From Mycobacterium dioxanotrophicus (GTDB lineage: Bacteria > Actinomycetota > Actinomycetes > Mycobacteriales > Mycobacteriaceae): a DNA stretch of 64,000 nucleotides. Of the stretch, positions 37,068 through 47,200 are shown in pieces. The notes beneath the pieces are model-generated. The model was not told where the DNA came from and searched no databases. It saw only the letters and a program-made list of their open reading frames with translations. The translations under genes and the position numbers were made by a program. The stretch covers positions 6,696,001 through 6,760,000 of the forward strand of contig NZ_CP020809.1 of the NCBI RefSeq assembly GCF_002157835.1. Reading direction: 5' to 3'. Each line of letters begins with the position of its first letter. The stretch's first letter is position 1.

Positions 37068-37796
37068 ATGAGCGACTCCACAGCAGCCCAGGTTGACGAG
37101 ATCGCACCGGACATCTACCGGATCTCCACGTGGGTTCCCGGCATCACCGAGCACGGCTTCACCTTCAACCAGTTCCTGTTGACCGGCGACCAGCCTTTCC
37201 TGTTCCACACCGGCATGCGGTACCTGTTTCCGTCGGTGTCCGAGGCGATCAAACGCGTCCTGCCACTTGACCGACTGCGCTGGATCTCCTTCGGTCACTT
37301 GGAAGCCGACGAATGCGGTGCGATGAACCAGATGCTGGCCGCCGCCCCGAACGCCGAGGTGATCCACGGCCCGTTGGCCATCATGCTGTCGCTGGCCGAC
37401 ATGTGCGACCGGCCGCCGGTCGCCGCACCGGAGGGTGCACACGACATCGGCGGCCACCGGCTGAGATTCATCCCGACGCCGCACGTGCCACACAATTGGG
37501 AAGCGGGCCTTTGGTTCGACGAAACCACCTCAACGCTGTTGGCGGGTGATCTCTTCACCCACACCGGGCAATGCCCGGCACTGACCGAATCCGATTGCGT
37601 GGCACCGGCACTGGAAGCCGAGGGGCTGTTTCACGCCACCGGCCTGACCACCAACCTGGGTCCTACCCTGGCCCAACTGGCCGAGCTGAATCCGACGACT
37701 ATGGCGATCATGCACGGCTCATCGCACAGCGGCGACGGCGCAGCCCAGCTGCGGGCCCTCGCCGACGGATATGCGGCAATGGTCGGCGCGTCATAA
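37068..37796 (+). CDS. MBL-fold / oxygen-binding di-iron (ODP-like) protein
   Basis: The 242-residue protein resembles the beta-lactamase-fold domain of flavodiiron proteins: [17 protein letters not shown] carries the His-x-Glu-x-Asp iron motif, [16 protein letters not shown] the bridging Asp, and [13 protein letters not shown] a later His. It lacks the flavodoxin half found in flavodiiron reductases, so any O2 or NO reduction would need a partner. The SD before ATG 37068 is weak. It is ten bases after the small membrane protein gene. Confidence 0.8.
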   Translation: MSDSTAAQVDEIAPDIYRISTWVPGITEHGFTFNQFLLTGDQPFLFHTGMRYLFPSVSEAIKRVLPLDRLRWISFGHLEADECGAMNQMLAAAPNAEVIHGPLAIMLSLADMCDRPPVAAPEGAHDIGGHRLRFIPTPHVPHNWEAGLWFDETTSTLLAGDLFTHTGQCPALTESDCVAPALEAEGLFHATGLTTNLGPTLAQLAELNPTTMAIMHGSSHSGDGAAQLRALADGYAAMVGAS

Positions 37797-37830
37797 CCCA
37801 CCGGCGCGGCCGGCTGCATAGCCTTGTCGC

Positions 37831-38379
37831 GTGACGGCTCGGCCACTGCTGGGTGCCCTGCTGACCGCCGGGGCCTTACTCACCGCGTGCCACTCGAGCA
37901 TCGAGGGCTCGCCCGTCACCAGCCCGCCCTCGCTGACCGAGCCCACCTTCCCCACTCCCCGGCCGAGTCGGTCGAGTCCCACGCCGTCCCCCAGCACCAC
38001 AACGCCACCGGCGACCACCACCTCGCAAGCCCCACCCGGTGCCGCCGCGCTCGAACCGACCAACGGCTACGTCTTCATCCAGACCAAATCCGGTAAGACG
38101 CGCTGCCAGATCTCCAGCCGGGAAGTCGGTTGCGAATCGGACTTCACAAACTCACCGATCGTCGACGGCGCGCCCGCCAACGGAGTCCGAGTCAGTACCG
38201 GCGGTCAAATCCATTGGGTTCTTGGCAATCTCGGCGATATCCCGGCAGTGACGCTCGACTACCGCCCGTATCGGGCACTCGGTTGGACCGTCGACGCCGG
38301 CAGCGACGGCACCCGGTTCACCAACGATGCGACTGGTCACGGCATGGTTGTCGCGGTGCAGGGTGTGGAGAGCTTCTAG
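37831..38379 (+). CDS. Lipoprotein with Pro/Thr/Ser-rich linker, unknown
   Basis: The 182-residue protein has a lipoprotein signal with lipobox LLTAC (Cys about residue 20), a Pro/Ser/Thr-rich linker (about 28-70), and a compact C-terminal domain with two cysteines (KTRCQISSREVGCESDF) and HWVLGNLGDIPAVTLDYR. Similar small lipoproteins are common in mycobacteria and lack a known function. The start is GTG 37831. It is 34 bases after the MBL gene and is followed by a 28-bp repeat. Confidence 0.75.
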   Translation: MTARPLLGALLTAGALLTACHSSIEGSPVTSPPSLTEPTFPTPRPSRSSPTPSPSTTTPPATTTSQAPPGAAALEPTNGYVFIQTKSGKTRCQISSREVGCESDFTNSPIVDGAPANGVRVSTGGQIHWVLGNLGDIPAVTLDYRPYRALGWTVDAGSDGTRFTNDATGHGMVVAVQGVESF

Positions 38380-38398
38380 AGTCGTGGGTATGACTTCC

Positions 38399-38426
38399 AG
38401 CGAGGAACCGAAGGCGGATCGCGCAT
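38399..38426 (+). repeat. 28-bp interspersed repeat, copy 2
   Basis: Begins AGCGAGGAACCGAAGG and ends CGGATCGCGCAT; differs from copies 1 and 3 at two bases. It lies between the lipoprotein gene and the TIGR03085-family gene and supplies the latter's ATG, as copy 1 does for the DUF445 gene. Confidence 0.8.
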
Positions 38427-39048
38427 GACAGCAGCGAAGCGCGAGCGCGCGGCGCTCGTTCAAACCATGCGTGCGGCCGGTCCGGACGCCCCCACACTGT
38501 GTGAGGGCTGGAACGCCCGCGACCTGGCCGCCCACCTGGTGGTGCGGGAACGTCGGCTCGACGCCGCGCCCGGCATCCTGGTTCCGCAGCTCGCCGGCTA
38601 CACCGCCAAGGTGCAGGAACAGGTCACCGCAGGCACCGACTGGGCCGAGCTGGTGGACAAGATCGCCGCCGGCCCACCGCTGTACTCACCGTTCTTCCTG
38701 CTCGACCCGTTGGTGAACGTCGGTGAGATGTTCATTCACAACGAAGATGTCCGGCGTGCCCAACCCGGCTGGAAGCCAAGGGAACTCGACGATGCCACCG
38801 TCAGCGCACTGGCCCGGATGGTCTCCAACATGGCCAGGATGACGATGTCGAAGTCTCCGGCCCGCGTCACACTGACCACGCCCGAGGGCAAGACACTGAC
38901 CACCATCGGCCGCGGCCCAGAGGTCACCGTCACCGGTGCTCCCGGTGAGCTGTTGATGTTCGCGGCGGGCCGCGAACAGGCCGACGTGACGTTCTCCGGC
39001 GACGACGTTGCCGTCGCCGCGTTGCGCTCCGCCCGCCGCGGCCTCTAG
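38425..39048 (+). CDS. TIGR03085-family (maleylpyruvate isomerase/DinB-like) protein
   Basis: The 207-residue protein has the DinB/mycothiol-type four-helix N-terminal part with LCEGWNARDLAAHLVVRERR, VNVGEMFIHNEDVRRAQ and a C-terminal sterol-carrier-like portion (VTVTGAPGELLMFAAGRE). The His residues fit a metal site; family members are mostly uncharacterised actinobacterial proteins. The ATG comes from the 28-bp repeat. Its stop overlaps that of the convergent DUF222 gene in a shared CTAG. Confidence 0.8.
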   Translation: MTAAKRERAALVQTMRAAGPDAPTLCEGWNARDLAAHLVVRERRLDAAPGILVPQLAGYTAKVQEQVTAGTDWAELVDKIAAGPPLYSPFFLLDPLVNVGEMFIHNEDVRRAQPGWKPRELDDATVSALARMVSNMARMTMSKSPARVTLTTPEGKTLTTIGRGPEVTVTGAPGELLMFAAGREQADVTFSGDDVAVAALRSARRGL

Positions 39049-41062
39049 GGGTCGTCCGGCCCGTCCCGGTTGCGGGGTCGTTGTGTGGCGTGGGCGGTGT
39101 GGTTGCCGGCGTCTCGGCCGCCCATAGCCTGGGGTGCCGCATTGTCCGGCTGGGCGAGATCTTCTGGTGCGTCATCATTATTGGAGGCGGGGTCGGCATC
39201 GCCTGTCTCGTCCGCATTCGCGGGGCACACTTCTTCAGGTCCGGAGGTGAGCACTTCAGGCCACGGGTCGGGCTCGGCGGGTGCTTGGTCGCCCGTCACG
39301 GCGTCGTCGTCAGTGCCCTCGCCGCCGATGATCTGGGTTGCCTCGGCGCCTGGTTGGGCGGGATCTTCTGGTGCGTCATCGTTATCGGAGTCAGTCCCGG
39401 TATCGCCGGTGTCTTGCGTGTTCGTGGGGCGCAGTTCTTCAGGCCCTGAGGTGACCACTTCAGGCCACGGGTCGGCCTCGGCGGGTGCTTGGTCGCCTGT
39501 CACGGCGTCGTCGTCAGTGTCCTCGCCGCCGATCTGAGGTGTCTCTTGGTCCCGTGCCTCATCACGATTGGACGCTGGGCCGGTATCGCCGGTTTCGTCT
39601 GGGTTCCGGTGGCATGGTTCTTCCTCCGGCGGGGCGGCCTCGGCGGGCTGTCCGTCGGCGTCCGCACCGGTGCCCTCGCCGACGGCGTCTGTGTTGGGGT
39701 GGAAGAGGTCTTCGGGGTGCCAGTAGTGGTTGAGGCGGTCTTGGCCGGTGTCGAGCAGCGGTGGGGGGATCCATTCCACGCGGCCGTCGTCGCGCACGTG
39801 GGTGGTCCAGCCCTGTTCGCTGACCAGGCGGTTGTCTTTGGGGCAGGCCAGGGTCAGGTCGGTGATGTCGGTCTGCCCGCCTTGGGCGTAGTCCCTCTCG
39901 GCGTGGTGGCCTTGGCAGCGATCCGGCGGGTGCGAGCATCCGGGTTTGGTGCAGCCGCCGTCGCGGGCGTGCAGGGCCAGGCGTTGCCCGACCGAGGCCA
40001 GCCGCTTGGCGCGCCCCAGATACAACGGCACTTCCTTGTGGTTGGCGAACACCGCCAGGTACTGCCGGGCGCGTGCCGCCATGTGAATCACCTGCGGGAT
40101 CGACAAGCGGATCCCGCTGCCGGTGGTGGCCACCCCGGATAACGATTCCAATTCTCGAACCGTGGTCGAGATCACGACGGATACCGGTAATCCGTTGTGT
40201 TGGCCCAATTTTCCCGAGGCCAGCAGCGCGCGCCCCATGGCCAGGAACGCGTCGTGGGTGCGTTGCGCGGCGGTACGCGTATCCGCGGCGATGGCCTCGG
40301 CGCTGGGCGTGCCATCGACACATGGATGTTCATCGGCGCGGTTGCACATGCCCGGGGCGGAGAGTTTGGCCAGCATCGGCGCCAAGGTGGCCGCGGTTTC
40401 GGCGTCGAGGTAGCCGAAGATCTTGCTCGTCCCGTCGAGGCGTTGCGGGGAGATGACGATCCCGCGACGCCGCTCCTGGACAGACTCCTGAGGTTCGGGC
40501 CGTCCTGGTTGAGCAGATAGGCGATGCGTTCGGCGCAGCGCCGCAGGATGTCCGGGGAGTTGCCGGCGCCGATGCGGGCCAAATCCGTGTCGATCTCGGT
40601 GTGGGTCGACGCGTCCAGTGGTACCGGGCATTTGTCGAAGAACTTCTTGATGACCGCGACATGCTCGGTGTTGATCTGGCCGGCGGCTTGGGCGGTGGCG
40701 GTGGCCGGCAGCACCGGGGGCAGGGGTTCGCCCGACACCGCGGTGCGCGGGCCGAGCAGGGCTGCCTCGGTGACGCGGCGTTTAGCTTCCGTCGGGCTGA
40801 TCCGCAGCCGGATCGCCAACGCGTCGGCCCAGCTTTTCGCGCCGATCTCACGCGCGGTGACCCGTGTTTGTGCTTCGGCGAGCAACCGGTGATCGACCGT
40901 GGGGGCGCGGCGGGCCTGGGTTTCACGGCGGGACGCCAGCTCCAAGAGCTCGGGCAGGCTCAGCGCGTCGAAGTTCAACCCCGCCAGCTTGTCGCACACC
41001 GCGTCGTACTCGTCGAACGCCGCCAGGACCGCGTCCCGGTCCACCACGGTGTTCGCAAGCAT
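39045..41062 (-). pseudogene. DUF222/HNH endonuclease (13E12 family), frameshifted, with acidic repeat tail
   Basis: The N-terminal part (from ATG 41062) is a DUF222 protein ending RIAYLLNQDGPN, where the frame leaves the conserved continuation. The next frame resumes PEPQESVQERRRGIVISPQR, the DUF222/HNH core, and reaches the HNH motif (CTKPGCSHPPDRCQGHHAER). A single missing base at the GGGCC run (40497-40501) explains the switch. In mycobacteria this is the 13E12 repeat family, of unclear role, possibly nuclease. The C-terminal ~170 residues are acidic and include two 68-residue repeats. It could be a real pseudogene or a sequencing error; no shift signal is evident. Confidence 0.75.
39117..39524 (-). 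repeat. Two tandem 204-bp units in the acidic tail of the DUF222 gene
   Basis: Units at 39117-39320 and 39321-39524 each encode 68 residues of the pattern TDDDAVTGDQAPAE, PWPEV-TSGPEE, NDDAPED-AQP, ending GG. A degenerate half unit precedes them. The tail is rich in Asp, Glu, Pro and Thr and is probably disordered. Confidence 0.75.
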
Positions 41063-41136
41063 GTTCGAATTCTAGCGCGATCCACCGACCCACGAACCGG
41101 TTATCCACAACCCGCACTTCATCCACAGGCCTTATG

Positions 41137-41153
41137 GCGCAATGCAATTGCGC
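41137..41153. promoter_or_regulatory. Inverted repeat in the divergent region before the giant regulator
   Basis: GCGCAAT-GCA-ATTGCGC is a perfect inverted repeat with seven-base arms, about 100 bp upstream of the 2,083-residue regulator and 75 bp from the divergent DUF222 start. It may be an operator; the SARP-type domain of the giant protein or another factor could bind it. Confidence 0.4.
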
Positions 41154-41254
41154 GACAGACGATCGTGCGACAATGCCCGTCGCAAAAGGGCTCACTCACT
41201 ACCCTTTACTCGATCTTGACCACATGTTGAATCGCCACACCGACGATCTCCCAT

Positions 41255-44200
41255 GTGAGTACGCTTCCATCGGTGGAACTGGAGGTTTTGGGACCTCTCC
41301 AGGTCCGGAAGGACGGTGCGCCCGTCGTCATACCGGGCGCAAAGCCGCGCGCGATACTCACGATGCTCGGGCTGCACGGTGGTTCGGTCGTCCCCGCCAC
41401 GACGCTGGTCGAGTTGCTGTGGGGCGATGCCCCACCACGCACCGCCGCCAAAGCCCTGCAGACCCACATCTCGTCGTTGCGGCATGCTCTCGGCGACGGA
41501 TTCGTCTTGACCGAGGGAACCGGATGGCGCCTGAGCACCACCGAAGTTGATGCCTCACGCTACAAGCGAGCAGTCGGGCTCGGTCGTGCCGCAGCAGCCG
41601 CCGGTGACGCCAGCGGTGCAGTGGCTCGGTTCGGCGAGGCTGTGGCCTTGTGGCGGGGAGTTCCCGAGCTTCCCGACGGCCGGCGCGGAGCGTCCGAGAA
41701 GACGCGCTGGGTCGAGGGCCACGCCGCACTGATCGAAGATCGGGCCGACGCGCTGCTGATGACTGGCAGAGCGGCGGAAATCATCGGTGAGCTTGAGGCC
41801 TCGGTGGCGGACGCACCGCTGCGCGAAAGACGTTGGGGCCAGCTGATGCTCGCCCTGTACCGTGCCGGCCGGCAGGGTGAGGCGCTGGGCGCGTACCGAC
41901 GCGCCCGCACGCTGCTGGCCGATGAGTTGGGAATAGATCCCGGACCCGAGCTTCGACGCCTCGAGGCCGCGATCGTCGCGCAGGACGACACACTGGACCT
42001 CCCTGCGGCGCAACATGTTCCCGCTGTAACACGCGCGGTGACCTTCCTGCTCACCGACATCGAGGGGTCGACCTCCGCCTGGGAGGCAGATGCCGACGCC
42101 ATGGCCGTCGCGCTCGCTCGCCACGACGAGATCGTCGAGCAGGTCATCACATCCCGAGGCGGTCGCCTGATCAAGACGCGCGGGGAGGGCGATGCGACAT
42201 TCTCGGTCTTCGACCGCCCTTCGGCAGCCGCCGCTGCCGCCATCGAGCTGCAAGACGCGATCCTCCAGGAGCCGTGGGCGCTGGCCGAACCCATGCGTAT
42301 CCGAATCGCCTTGCACACCGGCGAGGCAGAACTCCGCGACGGCGACTATTTCGGTCGATCGGTCAACCGCGCCGCCCGGCTACGGTCCCTGGCCACGGGT
42401 GGGCAGACCCTGTGCTCGGGTGCGACCGCCGAACTCGTGATCGATTCCCTCTCCGACGACGTTGCACTCGTGGATCTGGGGACGCGACAACTGAAGAATC
42501 TGGCACGCCCCGAGCACGTTTACGAACTTCGCCTCGACACCAACGACAACGCATCGCCCCCAAGCACTCCCCCGATCGCGCGACCCGAATTGCCCGCCGT
42601 ACTCACCGGATCCGGCCCCTTCGTCGGGCGCGAGTCTGAGCTCAGTCATCTCACGTCCGCCTGGCAAGCCACGCTCAGCGGCGGCACCCGAGCAGTGCTG
42701 ATCGCCGGCGAGCCTGGTGTCGGCAAGACTCGGCTGGCCGGCGAATGGTCCTCTCGGGCATACGAGAAAGGTGCTGTCGTGCTGTACGGCCGGTGCGATG
42801 AGGACCTCGGCGCGCCGTACCAACCATTCGCGGAATCGCTACGCACTCTTGTGCCGTGCGTTGGGGGCAGCCGGTTGCGGGCCATGCGCGGCGTCGAAGC
42901 GCTGCTGCCCTTGATTCCTGGATTGCTCGATGCGTTGCCCGACCTTGTCGCACCCGCCCGAGCCGACCCGGACACCGAACGCTACGCGCTGTTCGACGCT
43001 GTCGTCGCGCTCCTGGAAGTCGCGTCTGCGACCGCACCCGTCGTGCTGGTTCTCGACGACCTGCACTGGGCCGCCAAATCCACCTTGCTGCTGCTGCGAC
43101 ACGTCCTGCGGTTCGGCGACCACGCCCGCGTACAGCTCGTCGGCACATACCGCAGCACAGATCTCGACCGGTCGCACCCGCTCGCGGCCATGCTTGCCGA
43201 CCTCCATCGCGCCGGCACAGCCGACCGCGTTCAGCTCAGCGGCCTGGGCACCGACGACGTGACCGCGTACGTCGCCGAAGCCGGTTACGACGACGAAGAA
43301 CTGGGCCGGGCTTTGGCGTCGGTCACCGGCGGCAATCCGTTCTTTCTCATCGAAGCGCTGCGGCACGTCGGTGAAAGCGGTGGCCGCTGGGACTCGAGCA
43401 CCCTGCCCCAGGGGGTGCGAGAAGCCGTGAGCCGCAGGCTCTCCCGGCTTTCCGCGGAGACCAACAAGGCGCTTTCGGCAGCCGCGGTTGTTGGCAGCCG
43501 GTTTGCCGTGGACCTGGTCGAGCGGGTGCTTGACCAGGAGCTCGTCGATGCGTTCGACGAAGCGTGCACGGCGGGCATCATCATCGAAGAGCCTGGCGGC
43601 TGCTACCGGTTCAATCACGCCATCGTCCGGCAGTCACTGTTGGCCGAGCTGGCGTCCGTGCGGCGCATGCGACTGCACCAGCGCATCGCCACCACACTGG
43701 AGAACACGCCCGGCATCGACGACGAGCGGTTGGCCGAACTGGCGCATCATTACTTCGAATGTGCCTGGGCCGGAAATGCAGTCAAGGCCGTCGAATACTG
43801 CCGACGTGCAGCCGACCAAGCGATGACCCGACTTGCCTACGAAGGCGCCGCAGAACTCTATGACCAAGCCCTGCATGCACTCGAAGAACTCGACGACGAG
43901 TTGCCCGACCGCGACGACCAACGCGCCGAACTACTGGTCGCACGGTGCGAAGCACTGTTGGCCTCGGGTGACGTCGCGTCGGCGGCAAGCGCCGTCGCCC
44001 AACTCCAGGAAGCGACCCAGCATTCAGCACGCCTCGCGGCGTGGGCGACGTGCTTCGACGGACAACTCTCGATGCTAATCCATCCCGAGCGACTCGACGA
44101 TCTCGAACTCGCGTTGGACAAAGCCGCCCAGCGATTGGCCGAATTGAACGATGGCGCAGGGGAAGCCAAGGCACACACCGTGCGCGCGCAATGTCTCGCC

Positions 44201-47200
44201 CGGCTCGGTCGGATCGCCGACTGCGAAACCGCCTTGGACCATGCGCTTTCCGCTGCCCGCCGCGCACGAGAACACCGCAGGGTGAACAACGTGTTGGCCG
44301 GAGCACCCCTTGCGGCTCTCTGGGGACCCAATCCGGTTCCGCGCGCAGGCGGGCGCTGCCTTGATGTGGTGCGCCTGTTGCGAATCACCGCCGATTCGCC
44401 TGCGGTGGAGGCGACGTCGACGCGGTGTCAGGCCGTACTGGAGGCATATCGCGGCCGGGCCGGTGCCGCACGACGCATGATCGACTCGGCCCGCCGAACG
44501 GTCACCGGACTTGGTTTGCGACATGGGCTCCTCGAGGTCGAGCACTTCGCCGGCATCGTCGAGCTCATTCTCGACGATCCGGACGCGGCCGAACAGCATT
44601 TGCGTCTGGCTTACAACGGCTTTCGCCGGATGGGCCTTGACGCCGATACAGCCGAGACGGCCGCCCTGTTGGGGCGCGCGTGCATGCTCCTGAGCCGCGA
44701 CGACGAAGCCGACGAACTATGCGCCGAGAGTGAGCGCCTCGCAGGCCATGCACTGAAGGCCTCGATTGCGTGGCGCGTCCTCAAGGCACAGCTGCTGTCA
44801 CGAGGCAAAGATCACGCTGAGGCACGGCGGCTCGCCGAGGAGGCTGTGGCCCTGGCCGAGCGCACCGACGCGCTGGTCGATCACGGCGATGCATGTTTGG
44901 TGCTCGCAATAGTGCTGGGTGCCGCAGGCGATCCCTCCGGGATGCAGTCCGCTGCCGAAGGAGCTGCAGCCCTGTACGAGCAGAAGGAGGCTGTAGCCCT
45001 TGTCGAGAAGGCACGTCGCCTTGTCGGCGAGAGCGTCCGGACCACTACGCCGGCGCTACCTGAGCCAGCGAGCGGCGAGCTCGATAGCTCATGTGTGCGA
45101 GCAGGCGAGCGCGTGTTGGCGGCTGTCGACCGAGGGGCGTGGGCCGAATTCGAGCAACTGTTCGCAGCTGCGGCCACTGCAGAAAGTTGTCGCAAGATCG
45201 TCGGTTTCGCGCCGGTCGACATGCCGTCTGACTGGGTGCACCAGAACAGACTCAACCTCGAGACCGGCGGCATGCGGGTCACCGCGACGGTGATCGCTGT
45301 TCGAGGGGAGCGCCTTGCCCTTTCACGATTGAGAGTGGGCACCGCCGACATGAGCGCTGGGGCACCCGAGGACGAGCTTCTCCAGATATATGGCATCGAC
45401 GACGCCGGCCGAATCGCTCTGCAGATATGGTTCGACCTCGACGACTTCGATGCTGCCATCGCGGAACTGGACGCTCGTTACCTTGCCGGGGAAGCCGCCC
45501 CGCACGCGCACACGTGGTCCGTCATCGCTGACGCCTATGTCACTCTCAATCGGCGCGAGCTTCCCGCGGTGACGCCGGACTGGGTGGACATCGATCACCG
45601 ACAGGTGCTCACGGTCGACACGGGCGAATTGGGAGTGTCGCTCAACGCATTGTGGGACATCACGTCGCAAGCCACCATCTATGTCGAAGCAGTACATCGA
45701 CTCACTGAAATCGGCGCAGTCACAACTCACGTGTCATCAGCGACCTCGAACGAAGGGTTCGACGCCGAATGGCGAGACATCGCCTTGTTGACGGTCGATG
45801 GCGACCGGATGAGTCGCGCTGAAGCTTTCGGCGAGGCGGATCTGGCCCTCGCGGTCGCAAAACTAGAAGAGCTCAGCGCCCCGAGGGCGCGACTGGAAAA
45901 CGCGGCAACTCGTGCGTACGAGCGCATGAAGGACTGCTACTCCAGCGGCAACTGGGCCGCACTGACCGAGGTACTAGCTGAGGGCATATCCAATGACGAC
46001 CGTCGCCTGGTGGTCAACGCGGGTGTCCAACGTGGGCGTGATGCCGTGATCAGCGAGATATCTGGCATCGCCGGGGTTGGAGTAACGACTTGGACGGCGG
46101 ACACTATCGCGGTCCGTGGCGATCGCATCGTTCTCAATCGTGCACGAGCATCGAGCGGCGAACTACCGGAGGCGTTCCACACCGATGTGCTCGACGTGGT
46201 CGAAACCGACGCCGACGGACAAGTTGTGGCACGCGTCGTTTTCGATCCCGACGACATCGACGCGGCTCTCGCCGAACTCGACGCCCGCTACCTTGCTGGT
46301 GAGGCGGCGCCGTTCGCGCGGACCTGGTCGGTAATCGTGGCTGCATACGCCGCATTCAACCGCCGCGAGACTGCCCCGACGACACCTGGCTGGGTGAACA
46401 TCGACAACCGTCGAGGAGCAGGTTTCCAGCCTGGCGACATGATCAGTTATATCCAAGCCGCATGGGATGACTCACCTGACACCAAGATCCACATCGTGGC
46501 GGTGCACCGGTTGACCGACCACGGCGCAGTGGTCACCCATGTCGCGCAAGGGGTCTCGCAGGACGGCTTCCACGCCGAGTGGAAGGACACCCACATTCTG
46601 CTGGTCGACGGCGAAATGGTCAGCCGCTGTGAACTATTCGACGAGGCAGACCTCGACGCTGCGCTGGCCCGGTTCGAGGAGCTGCACCCGACGGCCGGGC
46701 GTCTACATAACACCGCAAGCGACATGTACGAGCGCTTCCACAAGTGTTTCGCTGCACCGGATCTGGCCGCGATCGAGGCGATGCTGGCCGAGAGCTTCTA
46801 CGGTGACGATCGCCGGCACCTCGTAGGCTCCGGAATTCGGATTGGTCGGGATGCCGCACTTCAGGACGCCTGCGCGATCGCCGGCCTCGGCATCAGGGTC
46901 GCCGCGGCGACGGTCATCGCGACGCGGGGTGAGCGCCTCATGCTCAGGCGCTCGCGTTACGTGGGGCAACCGTCCGCCGCGATTGACGTCTACGTGCTCG
47001 AAGTCGTCGAGCTGGATACCGACGAGCGAATCGCCGCGGTGGTCACCTTTGATCCCGACGGCATCGAGGCCGCCCTAGCCGAGCTCGATGCGCGCTATCT
47101 CGCCGGCGAAGGCGCCGCCCACGCGCGCACCTGGTCGGCCATCACGGCGGGCTACGCCGCGTTCAACAGGCATGAGCTGCCGGCGACCACGCTCGATTGG

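Noticed and set aside
40480..40520. Programmed frameshift in the DUF222 gene
   Set aside because: No slippery heptamer of the usual type, stimulatory SD or stable pseudoknot is evident; a plain one-base loss is simpler.
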